Made by a program: the position numbers and the translations under genes
Source: Acinetobacter pullicarnis
GTDB lineage: Bacteria > Pseudomonadota > Gammaproteobacteria > Pseudomonadales > Moraxellaceae
Length of the DNA stretch: 64,000 nucleotides
Reading direction: 5' to 3'
Assembly: GCF_006352475.1 (NCBI RefSeq)
Contig: NZ_VCMZ01000001.1
Coordinates: 2,046,001 to 2,110,000, forward strand
Shown: positions 7,813 through 18,740 of the stretch, piece after piece
Layout: every line of letters begins with the position of its first letter
How positions within the stretch are numbered: position 1 is the first letter of the stretch
Notes under the pieces: model-generated
What the model saw: the letters and a program-made list of their open reading frames with translations, nothing else
Databases searched by the model: none
Told to the model about the DNA's origin: nothing

Positions 7813-10800
7813 TCAGCCACCAAAATAAAATCCGGTTGCTTTGGGTGCCGCCAATTCAAAATTTAATAGCTGCTTTTCAATCCGATCATATTGAATCGTC
7901 TGTTGTTGGGTGAGCTGCTCAAAACTTTCATAATAATGCATCGCACCATTTTGTAATTCAGAAGACAGCGTACCTAGTGCCCAATCATTTTTATTTCCCA
8001 GTACAAATAAATGCGCCTTTGCTCGTGTCACGGCGACATTGAGTAAATTGGGTTTACTGTTAACCCATTTAATACCACCCGCCTTTTTACGTACTTCTGA
8101 GGCAGCTGCACAGAAAATTACGGTCGAGGCTTCTTTGCCTTGGAAGGTATGCACAGTACCAATGTGGTCATTGCAAAAATCTGCTATTTTTTTATTGGCT
8201 GCTGCTTTACCAAAAGCTTGCATCATCCACGCATGATTACATTCATCTTTTGCGATTCGATTCCACGCACGGACCAGTTCCTTTTTCATGCTGGTAAAGG
8301 GCGTAATAATAAACACCCCACCTTTAAGCATTGCAGGTTGCTGTTCTGCCAAATGTTGAATGAGTTGCAGTGCGACATCAGCTTCGGCTTGATTGGCATA
8401 ACCACCCCCACGCAATTTAGCCGACTGTTCTTCAACATGAATCCAACCACTGGCAATAAAATCTAAATCGGCCACGATATTGGGGCTGGTTGCTGAAACC
8501 ATTTTATTGTCATAGGCAATACGGTTCGCAATTGAAAACATTGGTTCCAGACAACGGCGATGTACCAACAGCGGAATCCCGACTTTACGCGTTCCAATGA
8601 GCGCATAATAATTGCCGGCTTGATCCGCTAAGCTTTGTGCTGAACTATTCGAGACCAGAAAATCATCACCCCACTGTTTTTCCGCATACTGTTTAGACAG
8701 CGGTAGATAATCCTCAGCGATGGATTTATCAATTTGATATGGAATCGTGACTACCGGTTCCAGTTGAATCGGATCACCAACAAAAATGACTTGCTTGCAG
8801 CGCTGTAATAAACCCACCGCATGAAAGTTTACCGCTTGCCCTGCTTCATCTAACATCGCCAAACCAAAACCTTGTGCCTGTTGCATCAATTTAAATTGAT
8901 TTTCTACAGACGACAGCGAGGTACTCACAACGGGGAAGAATAAAAATAAAATGCTCCACAGCAATTGATGATGTGGAATCTTTTCATTACTTTCGAGGGT
9001 TCCATCTAATAAGGATTCTAAGTCATCCCAATACGCTTCAAATGCTTTTGCCTTTGATTCCAGAATGGCTTCATTTAAAGCCAAGGCTGCCGCAAATAGT
9101 TTTGATCTGACCTCATTTAAGGCCATCGAACTAAAGGGCGATCTTTGCTGCAAAGCGCGTTCTTTTTTAAGCTTGGCAACTGCTGATGCATCTACTCTAG
9201 ACAGGTCAACTTGATAAGCCTGTGGATCAGTTAAATGCAGTTCTGGGTCGAGTTCCCATGTTCGGGTATTTTCAGGATTTAAAATAAACTGTTCAGCAGC
9301 ATTTACAGATGAATGCAGACGTTTAAATAAAGCGTCGAATTCAGTTTTGGCAGTCTCCAATTTATTTTGGTGATGGGTTAGATATATCTTCTTACCAAAC
9401 CACTGCTTCTTGACATCTTCGATCGCTGTAATTGCAGCTTGCCAGTCATTTTCACTTAAGGTTTTCCAATGTTCGATAAAATCAGTAATGTCTAGCTGAT
9501 TGTCTGCTACTTTATACAGTGCCTGACTGAATGCCTGAAAGAAATCATGATGTTTTTTAAAGTTTGAACATTGCTTAAAATCATCGAGCATTGCATGAAT
9601 GCTTTGCGTTTTTTTCCAAAGATGAATGTGTTTTGAAAGAATACTGGCTCGTTTTTCGATATCGCTTTCAGCTTTCAGTTTTTTCAGTAAGGGATTGAGC
9701 TTATAAATATCATCCAAATACTTAAGATGATTCACCAGTTTTTTTAAGGTGTTCTTAAATTCCTTACGGTTAGACGCATTCCCCAATACCGCACAGAATA
9801 TTCCCCAATCACCAGACTTCGCCACAGCACTAAAATGCTGAAACTGGTTGTTAAAAATGCTGTCTATACTCGATTGTGCTGGTAATTCCTTAGAGATATT
9901 CTCCACTGCTTTATTGTTACTCGAAGCAACCAGCAGGCTAAAATCCATAATCTGCTGGTGCAAATCATCATTATTGAACCAGTCCCGATCTGATGAGTCC
10001 TGCGCAGGGTCGCGACTATACTCAAGCAACAGCTTGGTTCTTTGCACAAAGCGATCTGCAATAATATCTTTAAGTAAGGTGGTTTTACCGGTTCCTGGTG
10101 GCCCATTAACTGCCACCACTGGATTTTGTTTAATTTCTTTGGCGATATTCACAGCGACTGTCTGTAATAAGCTCAAGCCATACTGCGGGTGACTGGGCCA
10201 ACGCCCAAATGAAATACGATTACTCAGCGGAACAAAAAATTCACCTTGATTCACGGCCTCTGGTACAAAGTATTGTTGTTCACTGCCCAAGAGATACTTT
10301 TGCAAAGGGACAGATAAAGCGTCTATACCATGCGCGGTGACTTTAGCGATACAGCTTTCCAAATCTTTCACAAAGAATGGCCCCAACTGCTGTGACTCAT
10401 TACCCTCAGGGTAATAGCAATAACGCCACCTAAAGGTCAGTTCATTATTCGGGGTAATCACAGGCTTATCGGTACTGCCAATATAATCATCATACTGTGC
10501 ATCAATGGCTTGGCAATGTTGCAACATAAACGCTTGTGCTGCCTGCTCTGGCCAAAACTTTTTTGCCAGTATTCGATTTACCCGTTTGATCGCCATTTGC
10601 AGCGCTTCAGTACTGAATAAATCTTTATTTTCAACATCAGTAAAGGTTGTTGTTAATATATTTTCAATATCCTCCACCCGTGAGGCAATCCATTCAGACA
10701 AACTCATATTATGGGCAGTCGAGGGTGGGCATTTTCGGTAAATCGTTCGAATGGTGGATAGATTAATAATTAAATCTTTCTGTTCTGCCGACAACTTCCA

Positions 10801-11256
10801 TTTCATGACGCCTTGCTCTGCATCCCAACTCGGTACAAAGCTATGTGCAACCAGATAAGTCCGTGGCACGATTACATTTGGATGGCGATCTGTCGCAGCC
10901 ACAATATAACCGGCTTTATGACACTGAAACATAATCGTTAAGCGGCTATCTTCATTTAATATTTTTGGATCAAGCCCGACTTTTTCACTTAAGTCTTGCT
11001 TTATTTTCTGTTCAAAACTATCGGCTTCTTCGCTTAAAATATCTTTGCCATTTTTAAATGGGCATTCAGGTAAATCAAAGAGTTCAATATCCAACCAATA
11101 ATTTAAAATATTTTCACAACGTTGTTGCTGAGCAATCTCTGCTTCAGATTGAATCTCATGTTCAGTGATGGCTGAATGATTATGATGATGATCTAGTCGG
11201 TCTGGCGCTTTTCGATTGAGGAGTTTATTTAAAACATCTTTTAAATCTATACGCAT
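7813..11256 (-). CDS. large superfamily 1 (DNA2/NAM7-like) helicase
   Basis: An 1147-residue cytosolic ATPase. Walker A GPPGTGKTT lies near residue 387, the motif II box DEAGQ near 800, GDPIQL near 825, VHTFQGKEA near 1040 and NVAVTRAKAHLFVLG near 1073, giving the SF1 UPF1/DNA2-type order. About 400 residues of helical, charged sequence separate motifs I and II. The N-terminal 340 residues match no family I know, and no nuclease or PLD motif is visible after the helicase core. TAGGAATAAGA supports the start. The gene stands alone between the pqi operon and an NTF2-like gene. RNA/DNA remodelling is certain in outline; a role in phage defence is possible but only inferred. Confidence 0.85.
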   Translation of the reverse strand: MRIDLKDVLNKLLNRKAPDRLDHHHNHSAITEHEIQSEAEIAQQQRCENILNYWLDIELFDLPECPFKNGKDILSEEADSFEQKIKQDLSEKVGLDPKILNEDSRLTIMFQCHKAGYIVAATDRHPNVIVPRTYLVAHSFVPSWDAEQGVMKWKLSAEQKDLIINLSTIRTIYRKCPPSTAHNMSLSEWIASRVEDIENILTTTFTDVENKDLFSTEALQMAIKRVNRILAKKFWPEQAAQAFMLQHCQAIDAQYDDYIGSTDKPVITPNNELTFRWRYCYYPEGNESQQLGPFFVKDLESCIAKVTAHGIDALSVPLQKYLLGSEQQYFVPEAVNQGEFFVPLSNRISFGRWPSHPQYGLSLLQTVAVNIAKEIKQNPVVAVNGPPGTGKTTLLKDIIADRFVQRTKLLLEYSRDPAQDSSDRDWFNNDDLHQQIMDFSLLVASSNNKAVENISKELPAQSSIDSIFNNQFQHFSAVAKSGDWGIFCAVLGNASNRKEFKNTLKKLVNHLKYLDDIYKLNPLLKKLKAESDIEKRASILSKHIHLWKKTQSIHAMLDDFKQCSNFKKHHDFFQAFSQALYKVADNQLDITDFIEHWKTLSENDWQAAITAIEDVKKQWFGKKIYLTHHQNKLETAKTEFDALFKRLHSSVNAAEQFILNPENTRTWELDPELHLTDPQAYQVDLSRVDASAVAKLKKERALQQRSPFSSMALNEVRSKLFAAALALNEAILESKAKAFEAYWDDLESLLDGTLESNEKIPHHQLLWSILFLFFPVVSTSLSSVENQFKLMQQAQGFGLAMLDEAGQAVNFHAVGLLQRCKQVIFVGDPIQLEPVVTIPYQIDKSIAEDYLPLSKQYAEKQWGDDFLVSNSSAQSLADQAGNYYALIGTRKVGIPLLVHRRCLEPMFSIANRIAYDNKMVSATSPNIVADLDFIASGWIHVEEQSAKLRGGGYANQAEADVALQLIQHLAEQQPAMLKGGVFIITPFTSMKKELVRAWNRIAKDECNHAWMMQAFGKAAANKKIADFCNDHIGTVHTFQGKEASTVIFCAAASEVRKKAGGIKWVNSKPNLLNVAVTRAKAHLFVLGNKNDWALGTLSSELQNGAMHYYESFEQLTQQQTIQYDRIEKQLLNFELAAPKATGFYFGG

Positions 11257-11276
11257 TCTTATTCCTAGATCGGGGC

Positions 11277-11323
11277 AGTCGCAGGGTCAAATCCTAAGAG
11301 GGAGCGCATTTGACCCTGCGACT
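11277..11323. repeat. perfect 16-bp inverted repeat upstream of the helicase gene
   Basis: AGTCGCAGGGTCAAAT (11277-11292) and its exact complement ATTTGACCCTGCGACT (11308-11323) are separated by a 15-base purine-rich spacer, starting 21 bp before the helicase start codon. There is no T-run after either side, so it is not a simple terminator. It would form a very stable hairpin in the 5' leader of the helicase transcript, or it could be a dispersed palindromic repeat or an operator. Confidence 0.85.
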
Positions 11324-11439
11324 CTAAGCATTCATTGAGATAAATCGATCATTTTGATCAAATTAAATGTATTAAATCAAGTTTTTAGTAATTTAACATA
11401 GATGTTAAGACGCGAATACCCTTAGACCATCAATACAAC

Positions 11440-11844
11440 TTAACCCTTAAACTGGGTAATACGCTGCCCCATCTGTTCTGCCAGTGCTTGTAAGCCACTC
11501 AATGAACGAATCATCACTTCAAACTCAACGATTTGGCCTTCTGCATTAAAGCGGATCATATCAATCCCTTTCAGTTGCTTGTCGGCAACATTGGCGGAAA
11601 ACTCAAGCACTACGCTTTGATGATCTGCGGTAAAAAATTCGCGGTCATATTTAAAATTTTCAAATACCTCAATCACATTCGTTAAAATAAACGTCACCAC
11701 CGCCTTGCCCACATAAGGCTTAAATGCCACTGGTGAGCGAAATACCACATCCTCTGCCAAAAGCGTCGTTAAAATGCTTAAATCACCTGTTGCTAACATG
11801 TGATGCCAATGTTGAATCGATACTGCTGTTTGTGGATATTGCAT
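11440..11844 (-). CDS. NTF2/SnoaL-like small protein
   Basis: A 134-residue protein of the nuclear-transport-factor-2-like fold: helical start (AVSIQHWHHMLATGD), then LLAEDVVFRSPVAFKPYVGK and beta-rich C-terminal half with a conserved D in KGIDMIRFNAEGQIVEFE. Such proteins act as small isomerases, hydrolases or unknown ligand binders. I chose the ATG at 11844 because AAGGAAA sits 6 bases upstream; a longer frame reaches 11928 without such a site and would add an unrelated 28-residue tail. It lies downstream of fadH on the same strand but is separated by a hairpin. Function is not known. Confidence 0.75.
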   Translation of the reverse strand: MQYPQTAVSIQHWHHMLATGDLSILTTLLAEDVVFRSPVAFKPYVGKAVVTFILTNVIEVFENFKYDREFFTADHQSVVLEFSANVADKQLKGIDMIRFNAEGQIVEFEVMIRSLSGLQALAEQMGQRITQFKG

Positions 11845-11971
11845 ACTTATTTCCTTTTTTATTCGAATCAGATTGTGATTTGCGATTACTACGCTGAGAT
11901 ATGCTGGGTATTTTTCAGTTAAGAACAAAAGTTTTAGTTAAACATAAAGAATAATAGGCAGGATTACGTAA

Positions 11972-11998
11972 GATGAAGCCGCACGGTGTGGCTTCATC
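11972..11998 (-). terminator. stem-loop after fadH
   Basis: GATGAAGCC (11972-11980) pairs with GGCTTCATC (11990-11998), and the stem extends inward by CAC/GTG with one G-U. It lies 23 bp after the fadH stop. The following bases on the minus strand (TTACG) are not a good T-run, so it may be an mRNA 3' stabiliser rather than a true terminator. Confidence 0.4.
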
Positions 11999-12021
11999 CT
12001 CAATGACCTTATAACAACGGC

Positions 12022-14088
<2,067 letters not shown>

Positions 14089-14145
14089 TCAAAACAAGTT
14101 GAATTACAGATGAATGGCTATTTTTATAATCTAGTTTCTATTTTA

Positions 14146-14161
14146 ATGCAACATGTTGCAT
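14146..14161. promoter_or_regulatory. probable PadR operator
   Basis: ATGCAACATGTTGCAT is a perfect 16-bp palindrome with ATGC/GCAT half-sites around an 8-bp centre, close to the ATGT-N8-ACAT form bound by PadR proteins. It lies between fadH (start 14046) and the padR-like gene (start 14200), 16 bp after a TATAAT at 14125-14130. Auto-repression and control of fadH are inferred. Confidence 0.6.
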
Positions 14162-14199
14162 AATGACTGTTCATCTTATGCTTCGTAATTGATTTTTTC

Positions 14200-14745
14200 A
14201 TGTCTCTCAGTCATGCACTTTTAACCAGTCTTTTAGAAAAACCCAGCACCGGGATCGAACTTGCACGGCGCTTTGATCGTTCGATGGGCTTTTTTTGGCA
14301 AGCCACGCATCAACAGATTTATCGTGAATTGAGCAGCATGTTAAAAAATGACTGGATTTCGACCCTTGAGCAGCCCGATTATGCCGGTCGTAAAAAAACC
14401 TATCAGGTTGAAGCTTTGGGGCGCCAAGCCTTGGCCGATTGGATGGTCAAACAAAGTTCACCGGCACAGTTACGTGAAGAACTCATGGTCCGTTTACGCG
14501 CAGAAGCACAGTTGAACAGCAATAAAATGTTGCCTGAGCTAGAACGTCATTTGCTCCTGCATCAACAAAACCTAAAAATCTATCAGCAGATTTATGCCAA
14601 AGATTTTTCTCAAGCCTGTACGCAAGATCGGACCTTGTTTATTCATAAAATGATTTTACAATTGGGCATTGATCTGGAAATGGGCTGGATCAAATGGTTG
14701 GAGGACTTTATTCCTCAATTAAAAGCCTTTGATGCCCAAGTTTAA
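14200..14745 (+). CDS. PadR family transcriptional regulator
   Basis: A 181-residue cytosolic regulator. Residues 1-80 form the PadR winged helix (HALLTSLLEKPSTGIELARR, then FFWQATHQQIYRELSSM and a GRKKTYQVEALGRQALADWM wing). The C-terminal part is a Vir-like helical dimerisation domain (about 95-175). The gene is divergent from fadH with a palindromic site in the shared promoter region, so it likely represses fadH and itself. No clear Shine-Dalgarno precedes this ATG, and translation may begin from a nearly leaderless message. The next gene, a hydrolase, lies 57 bp downstream. Confidence 0.87.
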   Translation: MSLSHALLTSLLEKPSTGIELARRFDRSMGFFWQATHQQIYRELSSMLKNDWISTLEQPDYAGRKKTYQVEALGRQALADWMVKQSSPAQLREELMVRLRAEAQLNSNKMLPELERHLLLHQQNLKIYQQIYAKDFSQACTQDRTLFIHKMILQLGIDLEMGWIKWLEDFIPQLKAFDAQV

Positions 14746-14802
14746 GTTGTAGCGTATTCATGACTCGGCCAGCACAAGCAATAAAATATTGAGGAATCGA
14801 AG

Positions 14803-15714
14803 ATGTCTTTCTATGCAATGCCAGATGGTGAATCTTTATTTGTTCGTGAAATTGGTCAGGGCCAACCAGTGCTGATCCTTTCAGGCCTCGGTATGCAAAG
14901 TTGGCAATGGATTCCTTATTTACTGCCAAATCTAAAGAATTATCGCTTTATTATTCCAGATTGGCGTGGTTTTGGTGGGTCCAAGCACTGTAAAATCCCG
15001 AATGACCTCAATGCCATTCAAAGCCATTGGTCTGATGTTGAGTGCTTGATCAAACAACTGGCCTTAACCGATTTTATTTTAATTGCCTATTCGATGGGCG
15101 CAACCACCGCCATGCATGGTATGCAATATGCCCAGCTTGGTGAGCAACTCAAAGCTTACTTACATATCGATCAGACCCCCAAAATTCCGAGTGATGCCAA
15201 TTGGCCTTATGGCTTGTTCGGTAAAAAATATCCAAAATTTATGCAGTTGCTGCAAAAGATGTCGGATTTTCTGACTGAACATCAACATCTTGAACGGATT
15301 GAGCAACTTGAAACCCAGCCCCGTCAAACTCTGATTAAAATGTGGCTGCGCTTTATTCAGCTACAAGGCAGCAATAAACTCAGTCCATTGCTGTTTAAAC
15401 TTGCGTTAAAACGACCGAAATTGCAAAAGCATCTTTTGCCCATGCAACGTCTAGATTATTTGTCGTGGTATATCCGTAATTACCTTGAACATGATCAAGA
15501 TTATCGGCAAGCAATTACCGACTTACGCTGTCCAACCACCTTTTTTATTGGCGAGCGCTCCAGTTTGTATGCGGCACAAGGTCAAATCCAAATTGCCCAA
15601 GGCTTAGCACAGAGTCAGCAGATTATGTTTAAACATTCAGGACATACACCACTGTTGACGGAGCCTTTCAAGTTTAGCCGTGAGTTGAGCTCTTTTTTAA
15701 ACCAAAGCCATTAA
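14803..15714 (+). CDS. alpha/beta-fold hydrolase
   Basis: A 303-residue alpha/beta hydrolase. The oxyanion region LSGLGMQSWQW (about 26-36), the nucleophile elbow AYSMGATT (Ser near residue 97) and a late His in FKHSGHTPLLTEP (near 285) make a recognisable catalytic set; the acid is probably in the LRCPTTFFIGERSS strand region (E near 252). There is no signal peptide. GAGGAATCG precedes the start. It lies 57 bp after the PadR gene on the same strand and may be co-transcribed. Substrate unknown; esterase or lipase-like activity is a guess. Confidence 0.8.
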   Translation: MSFYAMPDGESLFVREIGQGQPVLILSGLGMQSWQWIPYLLPNLKNYRFIIPDWRGFGGSKHCKIPNDLNAIQSHWSDVECLIKQLALTDFILIAYSMGATTAMHGMQYAQLGEQLKAYLHIDQTPKIPSDANWPYGLFGKKYPKFMQLLQKMSDFLTEHQHLERIEQLETQPRQTLIKMWLRFIQLQGSNKLSPLLFKLALKRPKLQKHLLPMQRLDYLSWYIRNYLEHDQDYRQAITDLRCPTTFFIGERSSLYAAQGQIQIAQGLAQSQQIMFKHSGHTPLLTEPFKFSRELSSFLNQSH

Positions 15715-15884
15715 CCAATCTAAAGCAAACTCATTTGGCAAAGCCCTACCTTAAAGCGCATCATTTTAGGGTCTTGCCTAAGCATTTGAACCAAGCATTT
15801 AGAATCATTGGAATCAAGTGCTTGAACAGTGCTTGAACTTGGTTTTTTGAAGCTAGTGTCTGCGCTTAGTGTTTGCCCGAAAAT

Positions 15885-16811
15885 TTAGAAAAAATGTCGA
15901 ACAGCCTCGCGGTCATATTTGACCCCTTCCAAATCATAGATTTGATAGATACAGCCAAATAAGGCACGAATATCATCACTTGGCTCTAAACCACGCATTG
16001 CAAGAAAGATCGGGCTGATCGCATCGGCATCCATCAAAGGAATATAGCTCACATGCGGCATTTGTACTTTGCTGGCACTTTCAGGAACAATGCAAATCCC
16101 TTCACCCGCAGCCACCAAGCCCAAAGCGACTTGAATATCACGCACTTCTTGGGTGTATTTCGGTGCTAAACCATGCTCAGAATACAGCGCTTGTACTTGG
16201 TTAGAGAAATTGGGCTTAGACGTGGTTGGATAGAAAAATTGGGATTCATCGGCAATGTCGGCCAAAAATATGCCCTGTTGATGTTGCGATAAAGGGTGGC
16301 TGTTGCGCACGGCAATACTCAGTCGTTCCTCACGCAATAAAATACGGCGCACGGCAGGATCTGAAATCCGTAACCGACCAAAGCCCACATCAATCTTGCC
16401 TTCTTTTAAGGCTTGAATTTGATCTTTGGTACTGATTTCAAGAACTTCAACTTTAAGTTGTGGGTACTGCTGACGATAAAAATAAATAATGCGTGGTAAT
16501 AAACCATAGAGCAAAGAAGAGACAAAGCCGATACGAACCACACGGTCGGTAGAACCAACCCGCTGTGTCATCGATTTAATTTCTTCAGCATTGGCCAATA
16601 GCTTGGTGGCATGCTGATAAAAAAAATGTCCAGCAGCGGTGGTTTGCAAAGGTCGGCTACCACGCTCAAACAGTTGTGTACCAAGCTCTTGTTCTAAATT
16701 TTGGATTTGACGACTTAAAGGCGGTTGTGCAATAAAAAGCCGCTCAGCCGCTTTGGTAAAGCTCTGCTCTTCGACGACTGCAACAAAATAACGTAAATGA
16801 CGAAGTTCCAT
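15885..16811 (-). CDS. catM: CatM, LysR-type regulator of the cat genes
   Basis: A 308-residue LysR regulator that begins MELRHLRYFVAVVEEQSFTK, as CatM and BenM of Acinetobacter baylyi do. It has the helix-turn-helix AQPPLSRQIQNLEQELG and an effector domain with VRIGFVSSLLYGLLPRI and ALGLVAAGEGICIVP. In A. baylyi CatM senses cis,cis-muconate and activates catB and its operon. The start at 16811 fits the family; an upstream extension to 16865 lacks support. It is divergent from catB, and a textbook CatM operator lies eight bases before its start codon. BenM is the alternative identity; the position next to catB favours CatM. Confidence 0.88.
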   Translation of the reverse strand: MELRHLRYFVAVVEEQSFTKAAERLFIAQPPLSRQIQNLEQELGTQLFERGSRPLQTTAAGHFFYQHATKLLANAEEIKSMTQRVGSTDRVVRIGFVSSLLYGLLPRIIYFYRQQYPQLKVEVLEISTKDQIQALKEGKIDVGFGRLRISDPAVRRILLREERLSIAVRNSHPLSQHQQGIFLADIADESQFFYPTTSKPNFSNQVQALYSEHGLAPKYTQEVRDIQVALGLVAAGEGICIVPESASKVQMPHVSYIPLMDADAISPIFLAMRGLEPSDDIRALFGCIYQIYDLEGVKYDREAVRHFF

Positions 16812-16819
16812 TTTTATGC

Positions 16820-16834
16820 ATACCTTAGAAGTAT
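16820..16834. promoter_or_regulatory. CatM/BenM operator (ATAC-N7-GTAT)
   Basis: ATAC at 16820-16823 and GTAT at 16831-16834 are separated by exactly seven bases, matching the consensus known for CatM and BenM in A. baylyi. It lies between the divergent catM and catB. A TATAAT on the plus strand at 16848-16853 could serve catB. Its closeness to the catM start suggests it also represses catM. Confidence 0.75.
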
Positions 16835-16925
16835 AAATAAATGCCAATATAATCTTAGACAGCATTAAATCATTCTTTTAAGGTATTCACAAATGAAATG
16901 AAAATGAATATGGTGAATTAGCCAA

Positions 16926-18032
16926 ATGTATAAATCAATCGAGACCATCCTTGTAGATATTCCTACAATACGTCCACACAAACTTTCTGTGACGACGATG
17001 CAAACCCAAACCTTGGTGTTGGTCAAAATTACCACGGAAGACGGTCTGGTTGGTTGGGGAGAAGCCACCACGATTGGCGGTCTCAATTATGCAGAAGAAA
17101 GTCCTGAAAGTGTTAAGACCAATATTGAAACTTATTTTGCGCCCTTGCTCAAATCCCTAAAAGGATTGAACATTGCGCAAACCATGCAACAGCTCAATAA
17201 GGCGATTAATGGCAACCGCTTTGCTAAATGTGCGGTTCAAACCGCACTGCTGGATATTCAAGCCAAGCGTTTGTCATTGCCGCTCAGTGAATTGTTGGGT
17301 GGTCGTTTACGTGACCGTTTACCGGTACTTTGGACTTTAGCATCGGGTGATACAGCCAAAGATATCGCTGAAGCTGAGAAAATGATTGCAGCAAAACGCC
17401 ATAACTTCTTTAAGTTGAAAATCGGTGCCAACCCTTGGCAACAAGACGTTGATCATGTGATTGCAATCAAGAAAGCCCTTGGCCCAGATGTCAGTATCCG
17501 TGTTGATGTAAACCGTGCATGGTCAGAGCAAGAATGCATCCATGGGATTCAGCAATTGCAAGATGGCGGCATTGACCTCATTGAACAGCCCTGCTCAATT
17601 GACCAAAATGATACCTTGACCCGTTTAACCCAGCGTTTCGATGTGGCGATTATGGCCGATGAAGTGCTGACGGGTCCGGTGAGTGCTTATCGTCTTGCCA
17701 AGCAACATGCTGCTGGTGTATTTGCGGTTAAAATCGCCCAATCTGGTGGTTTGATTGAAGCTTGTGAAGTGGCAACCATTGCTGGACTTGCTGGAATTGA
17801 TCTGTACGGTGGCACCATGCTCGAAGGTCCAGTGGGCAGTATTGCTTCGGCACATGCCTTCTCTACCTTTAAAAGCTTGGCCTTCGGCACCGAATTATTT
17901 GGTCCGTTGTTGCTCACTGAAGATATTTTAAAAACCCCATTACAGTATGAAAATTTTGAGTTGGTGGTTCCAAATACCCCAGGACTCGGAATTGAAATTG
18001 ATGAAGACCGTATCGAGCAATTACGCCGTTAA
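16926..18032 (+). CDS. catB: muconate cycloisomerase
   Basis: A 368-residue enolase-superfamily enzyme that cyclises cis,cis-muconate to (+)-muconolactone in the catechol branch of the beta-ketoadipate pathway. It shows the capping N-terminal domain, the KLKIG Lys motif (about residue 163, KxK type), the metal ligands in IRVDVNRAW, IEQP and MADEVLTG (about 193, 219 and 244), and the second Lys in VKIAQSGG (about 268). Length is normal. The ribosome site is weak. It is divergent from catM and heads the catB-C segment; catA is not adjacent. Confidence 0.94.
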   Translation: MYKSIETILVDIPTIRPHKLSVTTMQTQTLVLVKITTEDGLVGWGEATTIGGLNYAEESPESVKTNIETYFAPLLKSLKGLNIAQTMQQLNKAINGNRFAKCAVQTALLDIQAKRLSLPLSELLGGRLRDRLPVLWTLASGDTAKDIAEAEKMIAAKRHNFFKLKIGANPWQQDVDHVIAIKKALGPDVSIRVDVNRAWSEQECIHGIQQLQDGGIDLIEQPCSIDQNDTLTRLTQRFDVAIMADEVLTGPVSAYRLAKQHAAGVFAVKIAQSGGLIEACEVATIAGLAGIDLYGGTMLEGPVGSIASAHAFSTFKSLAFGTELFGPLLLTEDILKTPLQYENFELVVPNTPGLGIEIDEDRIEQLRR

Positions 18033-18071
18033 GCCGTCAAAATCGTTATAACGCAATATTAGGAGCAGATT

Positions 18072-18362
18072 ATGTTGTTTCATGTTCGTATGGATGTTCA
18101 CATTCCAATCGATATGCCAGCTGAACAGGCCAACCAAATTAAAACGGTTGAAAAAGCCTATTCACAAGATTTACAACGTCAAGGAAAATGGCGTCATATT
18201 TGGCGTGTTACTGGCCAATATTCAAACATCAGTATTTTTGATGTAGAAAGCAACGAAGAACTGCACAACATTTTGCAAGGCTTACCGCTTTATCCATACA
18301 TGGATATTGAAGTTATGCCGCTTAATCGTCATCCTTCTTCTGTTCGTGACGATGACAGTTAA
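18072..18362 (+). CDS. catC: muconolactone delta-isomerase
   Basis: The 96-residue product is the usual size for this small ferredoxin-like enzyme, which converts muconolactone to beta-ketoadipate enol-lactone and forms a decamer. MLFHVRMDVHIPIDMPAEQA and the GLPLYPYMDIEV segment with C-terminal HPSSVRDD are typical. TTAGGAGCAG precedes the ATG and only 39 bp separate it from catB. After catC the operon is interrupted by a 378-bp structured gap before catI. Confidence 0.95.
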   Translation: MLFHVRMDVHIPIDMPAEQANQIKTVEKAYSQDLQRQGKWRHIWRVTGQYSNISIFDVESNEELHNILQGLPLYPYMDIEVMPLNRHPSSVRDDDS

Positions 18363-18382
18363 TTAATCGACTTTTGTATTCA

Positions 18383-18455
18383 GGGGGTGATGGGTTGATT
18401 GATAACTTAATTGATTAACCCCAATGTGTTGCTCACTTGCCTAAGCTTCACCCCC
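18383..18455. repeat. nested inverted repeats in the catC-catI gap
   Basis: The 378-bp space 18363-18740 holds no convincing gene. An outer pair GGGGGTGA (18383-18390)/TCACCCCC (18448-18455) encloses an inner pair GGGTTGAT (18392-18399)/ATTAACCC (18414-18421, one G-U). It starts about 20 bp after the catC stop and could act as a processing or attenuation structure within the operon, separating catBC from catIJFD. No T-run follows. A promoter for catI may also lie in the rest of the gap. Confidence 0.6.
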
Positions 18456-18740
18456 ATAAGCTTAATTTTGAAGGAGATCGGACTTTCTGACTGTCCCAAA
18501 AAATTAAGCTTCATTTTATTACAGATGATTTGCTTGAATGACTTAAATTCACTACATTAAATTAAAGGCATTCAGTAGGTACTTTTACGAAAGCAGCCAA
18601 TCCAATCGGCTGTTCTGGTAAGGGTAATCAATGCATCATCTATTCAATACCATTTTAGCCGTTCGAGATGTTGATCAAAACACAGACCATCCCGACCCAT
18701 CATTGAGTTGAATCCAGCTGGAATTTAACGAGGAAAGACC

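Noticed and set aside
18631..18711. 26-codon open frame (MHHLFNTILAVRDVDQ) in the catC-catI gap as a catA remnant
   Set aside because: The peptide does not resemble catechol 1,2-dioxygenase and has no useful length.
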